Source of the DNA: an uncultured Clostridia bacterium
GTDB lineage: Bacteria; Bacillota; Clostridia; Lachnospirales; Cellulosilyticaceae
Direction of reading: 5' to 3'
Assembly: GCA_937921505.1 (NCBI GenBank)
Contig: CAKZUB010000081.1
Coordinates: 1 to 48,579 of the forward strand
DNA length: 48,579 bases
The notes under the pieces are model-generated. The model was given only the letters and a program-made list of their open reading frames with translations. It was not told where the DNA came from and did not search any database. Within the stretch, counting starts at the first letter, position 1. Each line of letters starts with the position of its first letter. The translations under genes were made by a program, and so were the position numbers. Positions 28,873 through 35,482 of the stretch are shown one piece after another.

Positions 28873-29940
28873 ATGGAAAAGAAAATATTTCTTAGTCACG
28901 CAAGTAAAGATGTTAATTTAGTCGAATGTCTAGTGGATTTTTTTGAGTTAGGAATGAAAATTGAGAGAGATGAAATTTACTGTACATCCTTAAGAGGGAC
29001 GATACCAACGGGATATGCATTTGTTAATCACATGAAAGAAAATATACAAAATATTGAAGCTGTAATATTTCTAATAACACCTAATTATTTAGAAAGCAAG
29101 TTTTGCTTAGCGGAAATGGGGGCTGCGTGGGTATTAAATCAAAAGATATACCCAATTATAGTGAAACCGCTAGGATATGATGTTTTAGAAGATACACCTT
29201 TAAAAGGAGTACAAGCTAAAATTTTAAATTCCAAGCAAGAACTAGAAGTTTTATATGATGAATTTAAATCGAATAAATTAGCCGGAGAAAGGCTTACTTC
29301 ACAGTTTAATAGAAGTTTAGATAAATTTTTGAGTGAGATAGAAAAAATTCCTCAAGCTAAGAAAGAAGAAATGATTACTGAGGAAAAGTATGCAAGTATT
29401 TGCAGAGATATAGAAATAATGGAAAAGGAAAATGAAGATAAGGATGATAAAATACGAGAGCTTAGGAAAACTATTGTAAATTTAGAACTTTTAAAAGATA
29501 GAGAAGAGGTACAGGGATTAAAAAGAGAAAAGTTAAATGAGTGGGAGAAACTTGAAGGGTACTTAAATGAAGTTGAAATGGAACTCGATAAATTGGATGA
29601 TGTCGTTGTTACAGCAATATATATGGATAAGTATGTAACAGAATATGAATTTAGACCCAATTTAAATGACTATCCTGGATGTTGGCAAAAAATAAAGGAA
29701 AATCAATTAGATGGTCTGTTAACAATGAAGGATGGTCTTTATCAAGAAATAGTAGTTCCTAATTACAATAATATTAGAATAAAGAAACTATCCAAAAAGT
29801 TGGATGAGTTAGAGTCATATATAAGTGATGAGGCATCTGAAGAGTTATATGAATTATTTCAAGAAAAATACGAAATGGAACTGAATCTTAGGTATAGAGT
29901 GTTTTGGTCAAAGATATTAAGACAAGAAATGTTGTCATAA
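28873..29940 (+). CDS. TIR-domain protein with coiled coil and C-terminal unknown domain
   Basis: Residues 1-150 form a bacterial TIR domain: KIFLSHASKD at the start, SLRGTIPTG in the BB-loop region, and FCLAEMGAAW with the conserved catalytic-type Glu81. Active bacterial TIR domains hydrolyse NAD+ or make cyclic ADP-ribose signals during phage defence. Residues about 160-235 are a Lys/Glu-rich coiled coil. Residues about 240-355 are an unrecognised C-terminal domain, the natural candidate for an infection sensor. It has its own ribosome binding site (AAAGGGAG) after a terminator and has no obvious partner. It is not a Thoeris pair, because no ThsA-like gene is adjacent. The domain call is firm; the defence role is inferred from family and island context. 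Confidence 0.85.
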   Translation: MEKKIFLSHASKDVNLVECLVDFFELGMKIERDEIYCTSLRGTIPTGYAFVNHMKENIQNIEAVIFLITPNYLESKFCLAEMGAAWVLNQKIYPIIVKPLGYDVLEDTPLKGVQAKILNSKQELEVLYDEFKSNKLAGERLTSQFNRSLDKFLSEIEKIPQAKKEEMITEEKYASICRDIEIMEKENEDKDDKIRELRKTIVNLELLKDREEVQGLKREKLNEWEKLEGYLNEVEMELDKLDDVVVTAIYMDKYVTEYEFRPNLNDYPGCWQKIKENQLDGLLTMKDGLYQEIVVPNYNNIRIKKLSKKLDELESYISDEASEELYELFQEKYEMELNLRYRVFWSKILRQEMLS

Positions 29941-30015
29941 ATATATTAAAAATATTGCAGCTAATACCTATAAAGGTTGCAATGCTGTGTAGTTAATAAA
30001 ATATTAGAATGAACA

Positions 30016-30117
30016 ATGGGAGCACACGCTTACCTAAAAAATTACTCTAGAGTTAAAAACAGCTATGATATTGCACCTGAAGATACTGTGGAAGTCCTGA
30101 AAAGGATTCGGCAGTAA
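30016..30117 (+). other. 33-codon open frame, possible gene remnant
   Basis: ATG at 30016 opens a short frame encoding a Lys/Arg-rich peptide that ends in VEVLKRIRQ. It has coding-like composition but a poor ribosome binding site. It may be the 3' end of a lost gene. I could not assign a family. Confidence 0.25.
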
Positions 30118-30356
30118 GACCAACTACTATATTTAATATTGTTGAAGATGAGCTTATTTTAAGGTGGATTTACTTAAATAAACAAAATCAAGGGCTTGGG
30201 AGCATGATTGTTCAGTGCTTCGTTGATTACTGTCAATTTCAGGGTATTGTGAAAATCTCGATTTACTCAGTTGGGAAGGATAAATTTATTACGGGGATAA
30301 GAGAAATGATGGATGAATCAATTGAGAAAGAATTACAAATGCAGAGAATATCTTGA
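30117..30356 (+). pseudogene. Remnant of a GNAT acetyltransferase gene
   Basis: The frame 30117-30356 encodes about 79 residues with the core of a GNAT fold: a beta strand LILRWIYL, then the acetyl-CoA pyrophosphate loop NQGLGSMIV, then a helix and strand. There is no usable start codon ahead of the core and the N-terminal half is missing. Upstream the frame runs into a stop. It is debris from an older insertion or deletion event in the island. Confidence 0.55.
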
Positions 30357-30399
30357 AAGTATAGTACCAGCTGGTATTCCTATATAGGTATAATTTTCA

Positions 30400-30522
30400 T
30401 TGGAATTTTACGTTATATGCAGCAAGCTAGTATTGCTGAAGGATGGAAAGGCACACCATTTTGGTGACCCATATTTGTACATCACCAAAATATTCGAAAA
30501 GCTATTTATGCTCAAAAAGTAA
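30400..30522 (+). other. Short coding-like fragment of unknown origin
   Basis: A frame from TTG 30400 encodes about 40 residues ending in a Lys-rich helix (KIFEKLFMLKK). It contains DGKAHHFGDPYLYI. The composition looks coding, but no start context or family is apparent. It lies within a gene-poor stretch (29941-30657) that otherwise holds only remnants. Confidence 0.25.
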
Positions 30523-30657
30523 GTCGTAGCAAGGTAAGGCAACGATAAAAAAGTAGAAATTAGTATAAAAGCAATCATAATACGTACAAGAAAAACATAG
30601 ATAAATCGAGATAGAATTACAAAAGAATATAAATATATGCAAGAGGTAAATAAAATA

Positions 30658-30939
30658 ATGAAAGAATTCCCGTGCGAACGATGTGGGGCATGTTGCCGAA
30701 ATCTAGACAAAAATGATGTGTATAATGACTTAAATAGAGGAGACGGTATATGTAAGTATTTTGATGAGGTAACAAGACTTTGCAGTCTCTATGCAACAAG
30801 ACCGGATAAATGTAATGTGAAAAAAGGATATCAGTATTTTAAAGAAGTGGTGACTTTTACAGAATACATAAAATGTAATTTAAAATCATGTGAAGAATTA
30901 AAAAGGGGGAGCAACTCATGCCAATACCATTTTTACTAG
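30658..30939 (+). CDS. YkgJ-like cysteine-cluster protein
   Basis: This 93-residue cytoplasmic protein has the YkgJ/CxxCxxCC pattern: CERCGACC near the N-terminus, then Cys in GICKYF, RLCSLY, PDKCN and later Cys in IKCNLKSCEE. These cysteines probably bind zinc or an Fe-S cluster; YkgJ proteins are unassigned in function. The start at 30658 is chosen because AGAGG lies 11 bp upstream; an ATG at 30637 lacks a site. The 3' end overlaps the next gene by 22 bp, so it is translationally coupled to the Gly/Ala-rich protein. This is unusual, because YkgJ proteins are more often housekeeping singletons. Confidence 0.75.
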   Translation: MKEFPCERCGACCRNLDKNDVYNDLNRGDGICKYFDEVTRLCSLYATRPDKCNVKKGYQYFKEVVTFTEYIKCNLKSCEELKRGSNSCQYHFY

Positions 30940-32018
30940 GGGGAGCTGCAGCGATTGCAGGAATAGCGGGACTTGTAAAAGGAGGACAAGCTGTATCGAA
31001 TAATGCAAAAGCTAAAGAATTTGTTGAAGATGCAGAATATAAATATGACAAGGCAAAAAGAAGAATGGAAGAACAAAGGGATACAACAACCTTTCAATTA
31101 GAAACATTAGGGAAAATCAAATTAATTTCATGGTCAGAGGATATTGGAACATTTGTGAAGCTATTTTCTGAGTTTAAAAAAGTTGAGTTAGGAAGTCAGG
31201 TACATACAGAGGCATTATTAAAAGAAAGTATCCAAAATGTAGGAGAGCTTAAACAAATGGAGGTAGCTGCATTAAAGGCTACGGAAGTTATACAAGCTGG
31301 AGTAAGTTCATTGGGTGCAGGTGCATTAGCTGGAGTAGCTTCATATGGAGGAGCTATGATGTTTGCAAGTGCATCGACTGGGACAGCAATTGCAAGTTTA
31401 TCAGGTGTAGCAGCAACCAATGCAACGCTAGCCTGGTTTGGCGGTGGTTCATTAGCTGCTGGAGGTATGGGAATGGCAGGAGGAACACTTATGTTAGGGG
31501 GGATTGTTGCTGGACCAGTATTGGCGGTAGCAGGATTTATTATGGCTGCAAAATCAGAAGAAAATCTAGCTGAAGCAAGGAAGGTTTATGCTGAAGCAAA
31601 GCAGGCGGTAGAGCAAATGAATACGATTACTTCTTTTATGGAAAATGTTGAGGAGTTAGCTTGTGCATATGCGGAGTTTATTGAAGGCTTTAAAGAATAC
31701 TATACTCCGATGTTAGAAGCTATTGAACAGATGAGAAGTATTGCACAAGAAAAACAAAGTAAATTTTTCTTAAATAAGGTGCGTAAGCTTTTTGGGATAA
31801 AAATAAAGGTTGATTTTACAGTGTTAGAAGAAGAGGAACAGCAGTTATTACATATGGGCTGGCTAATGACACAAATTTTGCATGGGGTATTATCAGCACC
31901 TCTTTTAACAAAAGACGGCGAAGTTGATCAGCAAGCTAGAACGCTACTAGAAAGTGCAGCAGAGTCGACCGTAAAGCTGATAGCGGTGGAGGCGATAAAT
32001 GAAGAAGAAATCTGTTAA
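30918..32018 (+). CDS. Gly/Ala-rich membrane-active-like protein, middle gene of a three-gene operon
   Basis: The 366-residue protein starts with a short hydrophobic Gly/Ala segment (1-25). A charged coiled coil (about 30-110) is followed by a long Gly/Ala/Ser-rich hydrophobic block (about 125-215, glycine-zipper-like) that could form two or three membrane helices, and then a second helical region. There is no signal peptide and no catalytic motif. Such architecture is typical of pore-forming or membrane-inserting effectors. GGGGGAG precedes the ATG. It overlaps the YkgJ gene upstream by 22 bp and the next gene downstream by 20 bp. I do not recognise the family. A membrane effector in a defence or contact system is an inference from architecture and island location. 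Confidence 0.65.
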   Translation: MPIPFLLGGAAAIAGIAGLVKGGQAVSNNAKAKEFVEDAEYKYDKAKRRMEEQRDTTTFQLETLGKIKLISWSEDIGTFVKLFSEFKKVELGSQVHTEALLKESIQNVGELKQMEVAALKATEVIQAGVSSLGAGALAGVASYGGAMMFASASTGTAIASLSGVAATNATLAWFGGGSLAAGGMGMAGGTLMLGGIVAGPVLAVAGFIMAAKSEENLAEARKVYAEAKQAVEQMNTITSFMENVEELACAYAEFIEGFKEYYTPMLEAIEQMRSIAQEKQSKFFLNKVRKLFGIKIKVDFTVLEEEEQQLLHMGWLMTQILHGVLSAPLLTKDGEVDQQARTLLESAAESTVKLIAVEAINEEEIC

Positions 32019-33426
32019 TTATGCGAGCAATCAGTATGGCAACTATTTATCGAGTCATGCTCAAGATGGAACAGAGGCTATTCATAAAGGAATGGCCTTA
32101 TTTCTTAATAAAGCTAACCAAATAGAAAAGGTAGGGTATGAACAAGCTAAGGGAAATTTATTTGAATACATAGAAGCAGCTAAGATAAATCGTAACTTAG
32201 CAAATCAAGGTGTTAATAGGCATTATGAAGCAACAGATGCCAAAAAAGCATGGGGTGGCTTAGGAGAACCACATGCACCTGATGACATTCGTGGATTTGA
32301 AAATGGTCGCGTCATTGCAAGAGGTCAAGCAAAAGTTAATAACGATGCTAATGCAACAGCGGGCAGTGATAAGGGCATAACAAACCCTAAATACGAAGAG
32401 ATGCAACGTAATGTAGCTAGTGATAAATATCAAGATGTTAGGGATGCTTTAGACCAAAAGTATACAAAAGGAGAAATATCAAGGGCAGCATATGAGGATG
32501 CAAGAAGCAACTTACGTGGGGCATTGACAGATGAGCAAAGTGGCATTACTTCAGGTGGAACTTCTACGAATGAACTTAGAGAAGCTTGGAGAAATTCAGA
32601 GAAGTATGCTAGAAAGCTTGAAATGAAGCAATATGCCTATGAAATAGGGAATACATCCTTGAATATGGCTGCATCTAGTATGGTCATTACAGGAGCGATT
32701 ACAGCAACCAAGAACATGTTTGAGGTTCTTAATGATCATAAGAAGTTAGATGAAGCATTAAAAGATGTAGGAGTAGAGGTTGCAAAGTCCGGTGTCAGAG
32801 GTGGAGTAACTGGTTTTTTATCTTCCATTCTTAGAATTGGTGGAAGTAAAGCGAGCATTCCGGTTATATCAGATGGCTGTGCAGCAACAACGATAGCAGG
32901 TGGTATGATTGATTGCGGTGTAGCAGTCTATGCTTATGCACAAGGAGAAATAGAAGCAGAACAGCTCAAAGAAGAACTACAAAATACAGCCGTCAAATCG
33001 GCAGCTACTATCTACTTCGTAAAAGCAATACAAGCTACAGTAGGCAGTGTAGGCCCATTTGTTCCTATAGCAGTCTATACGGTTGCAAGCTATATTGTAA
33101 CAACAACCAGAGAAATTATAAAAAATGCAAAGCTCAACGCAGCCGAATACAATCGTCTAGCTGCATTATATGAAGAATCAGCAGCTCAGATGAGAGCATA
33201 CAGACAACAACTAGAAATTCAGATGAAAAACTATGTAAGAGAAGAAAAAGAGATGTTACAAGGCTTTGTTAATACATTTGAATACAACTTAGAGACAGGG
33301 GAGAATTACGGTCAAGCTATCTACGCTATTGTAAATTTCTCAAATCGTGCAGGGATAGCTTTGCAACATGTTAAATTGGATGATTTTAAAAAGGCTATGG
33401 TGAAAGAAGGTAGTTTTATACTTTAA
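31999..33426 (+). CDS. Large helical protein with Gly/Ala-rich hydrophobic blocks, third gene of the operon
   Basis: The 475-residue protein has a helical N-terminal part (1-85), a polar Asn/Gly/Asp-rich middle (about 80-195) and a C-terminal half with three hydrophobic blocks (about 215-235, 265-315 and 325-375), each rich in Ala, Gly, Thr and Val. A charged coiled coil near 380-430 follows. There is no signal peptide. It overlaps the upstream gene by 20 bp, and GGTGGAGG sits before the ATG. The shape resembles that of its neighbour, suggesting partners in one membrane-associated complex. The family is not recognised and function is unknown. The overlapping three-gene layout with the YkgJ gene implies a single functional unit. 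Confidence 0.65.
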   Translation: MKKKSVNYASNQYGNYLSSHAQDGTEAIHKGMALFLNKANQIEKVGYEQAKGNLFEYIEAAKINRNLANQGVNRHYEATDAKKAWGGLGEPHAPDDIRGFENGRVIARGQAKVNNDANATAGSDKGITNPKYEEMQRNVASDKYQDVRDALDQKYTKGEISRAAYEDARSNLRGALTDEQSGITSGGTSTNELREAWRNSEKYARKLEMKQYAYEIGNTSLNMAASSMVITGAITATKNMFEVLNDHKKLDEALKDVGVEVAKSGVRGGVTGFLSSILRIGGSKASIPVISDGCAATTIAGGMIDCGVAVYAYAQGEIEAEQLKEELQNTAVKSAATIYFVKAIQATVGSVGPFVPIAVYTVASYIVTTTREIIKNAKLNAAEYNRLAALYEESAAQMRAYRQQLEIQMKNYVREEKEMLQGFVNTFEYNLETGENYGQAIYAIVNFSNRAGIALQHVKLDDFKKAMVKEGSFIL

Positions 33427-33442
33427 ATGTGGGGGTTATAAA

Positions 33443-33586
33443 ATGTATCTCCAAATAGTTAATGTCTTAGAGCTGATACTTGTCTCTTTTGATATCTTAG
33501 CTAGGGATCCGTTATTTGGTGGTAGTGGAGCTTTTTATGTTTTATGGCCATTACAATGTTTCATTTCCCAAATAAATTGGATATAA
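33443..33586 (+). CDS. Possible 47-residue membrane peptide
   Basis: The frame opens at ATG 33443 with GTGGGGG 13 bp upstream, 16 bp after the preceding operon gene. The peptide has a hydrophobic N-terminal helix (LELILVSFDIL) and an aromatic C-terminal part. It could be a fourth small member of the operon, or a remnant. No family is recognised. Coding status is uncertain. Confidence 0.35.
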   Translation: MYLQIVNVLELILVSFDILARDPLFGGSGAFYVLWPLQCFISQINWI

Positions 33587-33620
33587 TAGAAATAAATATA
33601 TATAGAATTTGAGGTGAAGT

Positions 33621-33845
33621 ATGAGCAGAGAAGAACAAAAAATAATTGAGTATATGGTTGTGTGCATTAATGAATTCGCAGAAAAGTTTAACTTGAATTA
33701 TAGAGAAGCATTTAATTATTTGAAGTCTCATAAAGCACTTCAATTTCTTTGGTAAAATTATGAGATAGAGCATACATTAGGGATAGAAGATGCAGTTGAT
33801 GACTTATATAGGATAGCTCAAAATAATGGAGGAAGACTTGTATGA
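33621..33845 (+). pseudogene. DUF3791 gene with an in-frame stop
   Basis: The frame from ATG 33621, after GAGGTGAAG, reads as a DUF3791 protein: EEQKIIEYMVVCINEFAE, then the conserved block YEIEHTLGIEDAVDDL. A TAA at 33753-33755 interrupts it just before that block. The frame continues without a shift to its natural TGA at 33843-33845, which overlaps the start of the next remnant by 4 bp. DUF3791 genes normally pair with a DUF3990 gene, as here. Confidence 0.65.
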
Positions 33846-33943
33846 TTTTATATCATGGCTCAAATTGTGTGATTAACACAATAAATTTTAGTCTATGCAG
33901 ACCCTATAAAAATTTTTTGTATAATAGAAATATAAGATACTGA
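33842..33943 (+). pseudogene. Truncated DUF3990 gene
   Basis: The 33-residue peptide begins with the DUF3990 start MILYHGSN and the CRPYKNF segment, then stops; the normal continuation of about 120 residues is absent. DUF3990 proteins belong to the ADP-ribosyltransferase-like fold group in operons with DUF3791, arranged like a toxin-antitoxin pair. The gene is a remnant. Confidence 0.6.
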
Positions 33944-33962
33944 AAATAAGATTATATTTGAG

Positions 33963-34020
33963 TTGCGTATACATCATATTTGTTGTATACTAATATTAGA
34001 TACAACAAATATGATGTATA
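33963..34020 (+). promoter_or_regulatory. Promoter embedded in a 21-bp inverted repeat, upstream of higBA
   Basis: A perfect 21-bp inverted repeat (33968-33988 and 34000-34020, 11-bp spacer) overlaps a promoter: TTGCGT (33963-33968), 17-bp spacer, TATACT (33986-33991). Binding of the HTH antitoxin to the repeat would block the promoter, the usual autoregulation of type II toxin-antitoxin operons. As RNA it would form a strong hairpin. Confidence 0.65.
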
Positions 34021-34045
34021 GACAAAAGTTAAAAGGGGAAGATTA

Positions 34046-34393
34046 ATGAATGTATACACCTATACCACAAACGGTGGTAAGGACTTGATAATAGAATACT
34101 TAAATGAACTTCCTAATAAAGGGAAAGCTGAAGGACATAGGATTATAAAAGCTTTAGAAGAAGATGGGTTAGAAGCTTTAGGACTACTAAATACAAGACA
34201 ACTAGATAAAAAGTTATGGGAAATAAAATTTAATTATCAAGATAGGATGATGTATGTTATAGCTGATAAAGATAATTTTTACGTTCTTCATGCTTGCAAA
34301 AAGCAGAAGGGTAAAGCAGAAAAGTTTGAGCTAGATAAAGCCAAAACAAGGGCCAAAGAATTAGGTAGAGATTTAGATAAAAAGTTTGTTTAG
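34046..34393 (+). CDS. higB: HigB/RelE-type toxin (Gp49-like family)
   Basis: This 115-residue protein is of the RelE/ParE superfamily, HigB (Gp49-like, DUF891) subtype. It has the LNELPNKGKAEGHRIIKALE opening, the beta-hairpin core WEIKFNYQDRMMYVI, and the tail HACKKQKGKAEKFELDKAKTRA typical of the family. Homologues are ribosome-associated mRNA interferases. The basic residues of WEIKF...RMMYV and the Lys-rich tail are in place, so it looks intact. AAAAGGGG precedes the ATG. The antitoxin gene follows 13 bp after its stop. Toxin-first order is normal for the HigBA type. The gene symbol reflects family similarity only. Confidence 0.82.
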   Translation: MNVYTYTTNGGKDLIIEYLNELPNKGKAEGHRIIKALEEDGLEALGLLNTRQLDKKLWEIKFNYQDRMMYVIADKDNFYVLHACKKQKGKAEKFELDKAKTRAKELGRDLDKKFV

Positions 34394-34406
34394 GGAGGTG
34401 AGTTAT

Positions 34407-34694
34407 ATGCCATTTGTAAAAGTAGATATTAATAAAGAGATCGAAAAAAGTATGGAAGACAGAGAATATGCAAGTGAATATGAGGCAATAAACCGAGAAT
34501 TTGAAATAATAAAACAAGCAACTGAGACAAGAAAGAAACTAGGTATTACTCAACCAGAAGTTGCTGAAAGAATTGGAGCAAAGCAGCAAAGCATTTCAAG
34601 AATGGAGCAGATGGGGAATTCACCATCTTTAAGAAATTTTATAAGATATTTAGATGGTATAGGTTTAGAGATGAAAATTGAAAAAAAATGCTAG
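34407..34694 (+). CDS. higA: HigA-type antitoxin, XRE-family helix-turn-helix protein
   Basis: The 95-residue protein has an N-terminal dimer/toxin-binding helix region (1-45) and a C-terminal XRE helix-turn-helix (about 50-90: LGITQPEVAERIGAKQQSIS, RMEQ). Domain order and toxin-first operon fit HigA. The start at 34407 follows GGGAGGTGA; an in-frame TTG 21 bp upstream would overlap the toxin stop. It should neutralise the toxin and repress the operon through the 21-bp inverted repeat. It is the last intact gene inside the island, 122 bp before the right attachment site. Confidence 0.82.
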   Translation: MPFVKVDINKEIEKSMEDREYASEYEAINREFEIIKQATETRKKLGITQPEVAERIGAKQQSISRMEQMGNSPSLRNFIRYLDGIGLEMKIEKKC

Positions 34695-34706
34695 CTTTTA
34701 TAAATG

Positions 34707-34731
34707 GAGAGCCGGTTATGGCTCTTTTTTT
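34707..34731 (+). terminator. Terminator of the toxin-antitoxin operon
   Basis: AGAGCC (34707-34712) pairs with GGCTCT (34719-34724) around a 6-nt loop and is followed by seven T. Confidence 0.75.
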
Positions 34732-34743
34732 ATTGAATTAAAA

Positions 34744-34763
34744 TTTGTGTGTCATTTGTGTGT
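34744..34763 (+). repeat. Two copies of TTTGTGTGT left of attR
   Basis: TTTGTGTGT occurs at 34744-34752 and 34755-34763, 53 bp inside the right attachment site. Short iterated repeats in this position are typical arm-type binding sites of tyrosine recombinases; that reading is an inference. Confidence 0.4.
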
Positions 34764-34815
34764 TTCTGTATTTATGCTATAAGAAAAGCTTGATTTATCA
34801 AAGGTTATTGGATAA

Positions 34816-34877
34816 AGAGTAGCTCATTCGTAATGAGCAAGTCGTGGGTTCGAATCCCATCATCAGCTTTATCAAGG
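34816..34877 (+). repeat. attR: 62-bp copy of the tRNA-Thr 3' part
   Basis: The segment is identical over 62 bp to 16296-16357 and carries the anticodon arm, T arm and acceptor 3' strand of tRNA-Thr but not its 5' third or a promoter. It is not a functional tRNA gene. It marks the right end of the 18,520-bp element. Confidence 0.92.
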
Positions 34878-34912
34878 GTTTGCAAGGGTAGACGTATATA
34901 TGCAAAAAGGTA

Positions 34913-34973
34913 TTTACAGTACCATTTACAGTGAAATTTTTACACACAAATAAAAGCCTTAAGCGTTTACAGT
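34913..34973 (+). repeat. Three copies of TTTACAGT right of attR
   Basis: TTTACAGT occurs at 34913-34920, 34925-34932 and 34966-34973; the third copy lies in the loop of the terminator at 34952-34988. They are outside the present element but close to the core site and may be binding sites for a recombinase or remnants of an earlier element. Confidence 0.35.
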
Positions 34974-34988
34974 GCGCTTAGGGCTTTT
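34952..34988. terminator. Bidirectional terminator next to the coiled-coil gene
   Basis: AAAAGCCTTAAGCG (34952-34965) pairs with CGCTTAGGGCTTTT (34975-34988), with one wobble. It is flanked by A and T runs, so it would act in both directions. It lies in the same position relative to the att copy as the hairpin at 16703-16739. Confidence 0.7.
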
Positions 34989-35017
34989 TGTAATTTATCA
35001 ATGGCTTGTTTTTGGTA

Positions 35018-35278
35018 TTATTTTACACGTCTTATGATAACTTCCTCGTGCTTAGCAACTTCTTCACTAATACGATTAAGTTGATCTGTATTTTGATTAT
35101 ATCCATCAAACAAGGCGGATAGCTTTTCATTAAGTGTTTGCTCCATTCTAATTTGAACAGACTTAGTTTCTTTTACATCCAGTTCAATAGAATCTATTTT
35201 AGCATTTAAATTAGTATTCATATCATGCATTTCAGAATACATTTTAGTCATTAAATCAAACAATTTATCATTTTCCAT
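35018..35278 (-). CDS. Small coiled-coil protein, paralogue of the 16735-17007 product
   Basis: This 86-residue charged helical protein has ends nearly identical to those of its paralogue at 16735 and a divergent central coil (MHDMNTNLNAKIDSIELDVK). AAGGAG precedes the ATG on the minus strand. It lies just outside attR and is probably the resident chromosomal copy, whereas the other copy lies inside the island. Homologous recombination between the two would delete or invert nothing but the island. Function is unknown. Confidence 0.7.
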   Translation of the reverse strand: MENDKLFDLMTKMYSEMHDMNTNLNAKIDSIELDVKETKSVQIRMEQTLNEKLSALFDGYNQNTDQLNRISEEVAKHEEVIIRRVK

Positions 35279-35333
35279 AGGATTATGCTCCTTCGTTCTT
35301 ATAGATAGGTAAATTATATCATAGGATTATTGA

Positions 35334-35371
35334 TAAATAAAGGGTGGTACTTTTGTACTGCCCTTTATTTA
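35334..35371. terminator. Isolated 17-bp hairpin
   Basis: TAAATAAAGGGTGGTAC (35334-35350) pairs with GTACTGCCCTTTATTTA (35355-35371), with two G-T wobbles and a 4-nt loop. No gene ends here on either strand, so it may be left from a deleted gene. Confidence 0.4.
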
Positions 35372-35482
35372 TGGAAATAAAAGTTAGTAACTAAACAGTA
35401 ATGAGAAAAAATAATTTATTTATTATATGTAGAACACTTTTTTAAAAAATTAATATTATAGTATGGAAAGGAGTTGGTAAAA

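Noticed and set aside
28873..29940. Thoeris system
   Set aside because: Thoeris needs a ThsA partner, and none is adjacent to the TIR gene.
30408..30799. Overlapping minus-strand frames in the debris zone, with Tyr/Leu/Ser-rich translations
   Set aside because: No start context and no family resemblance; the plus strand carries the coding-like remnants.
34816..34877. A second tRNA-Thr gene
   Set aside because: The 5' third of the tRNA and the promoter are absent, so it is only the att duplicate.
34744..34973. CRISPR array
   Set aside because: The repeats are only 8-9 bp, irregularly spaced and few. No cas genes are in the window.
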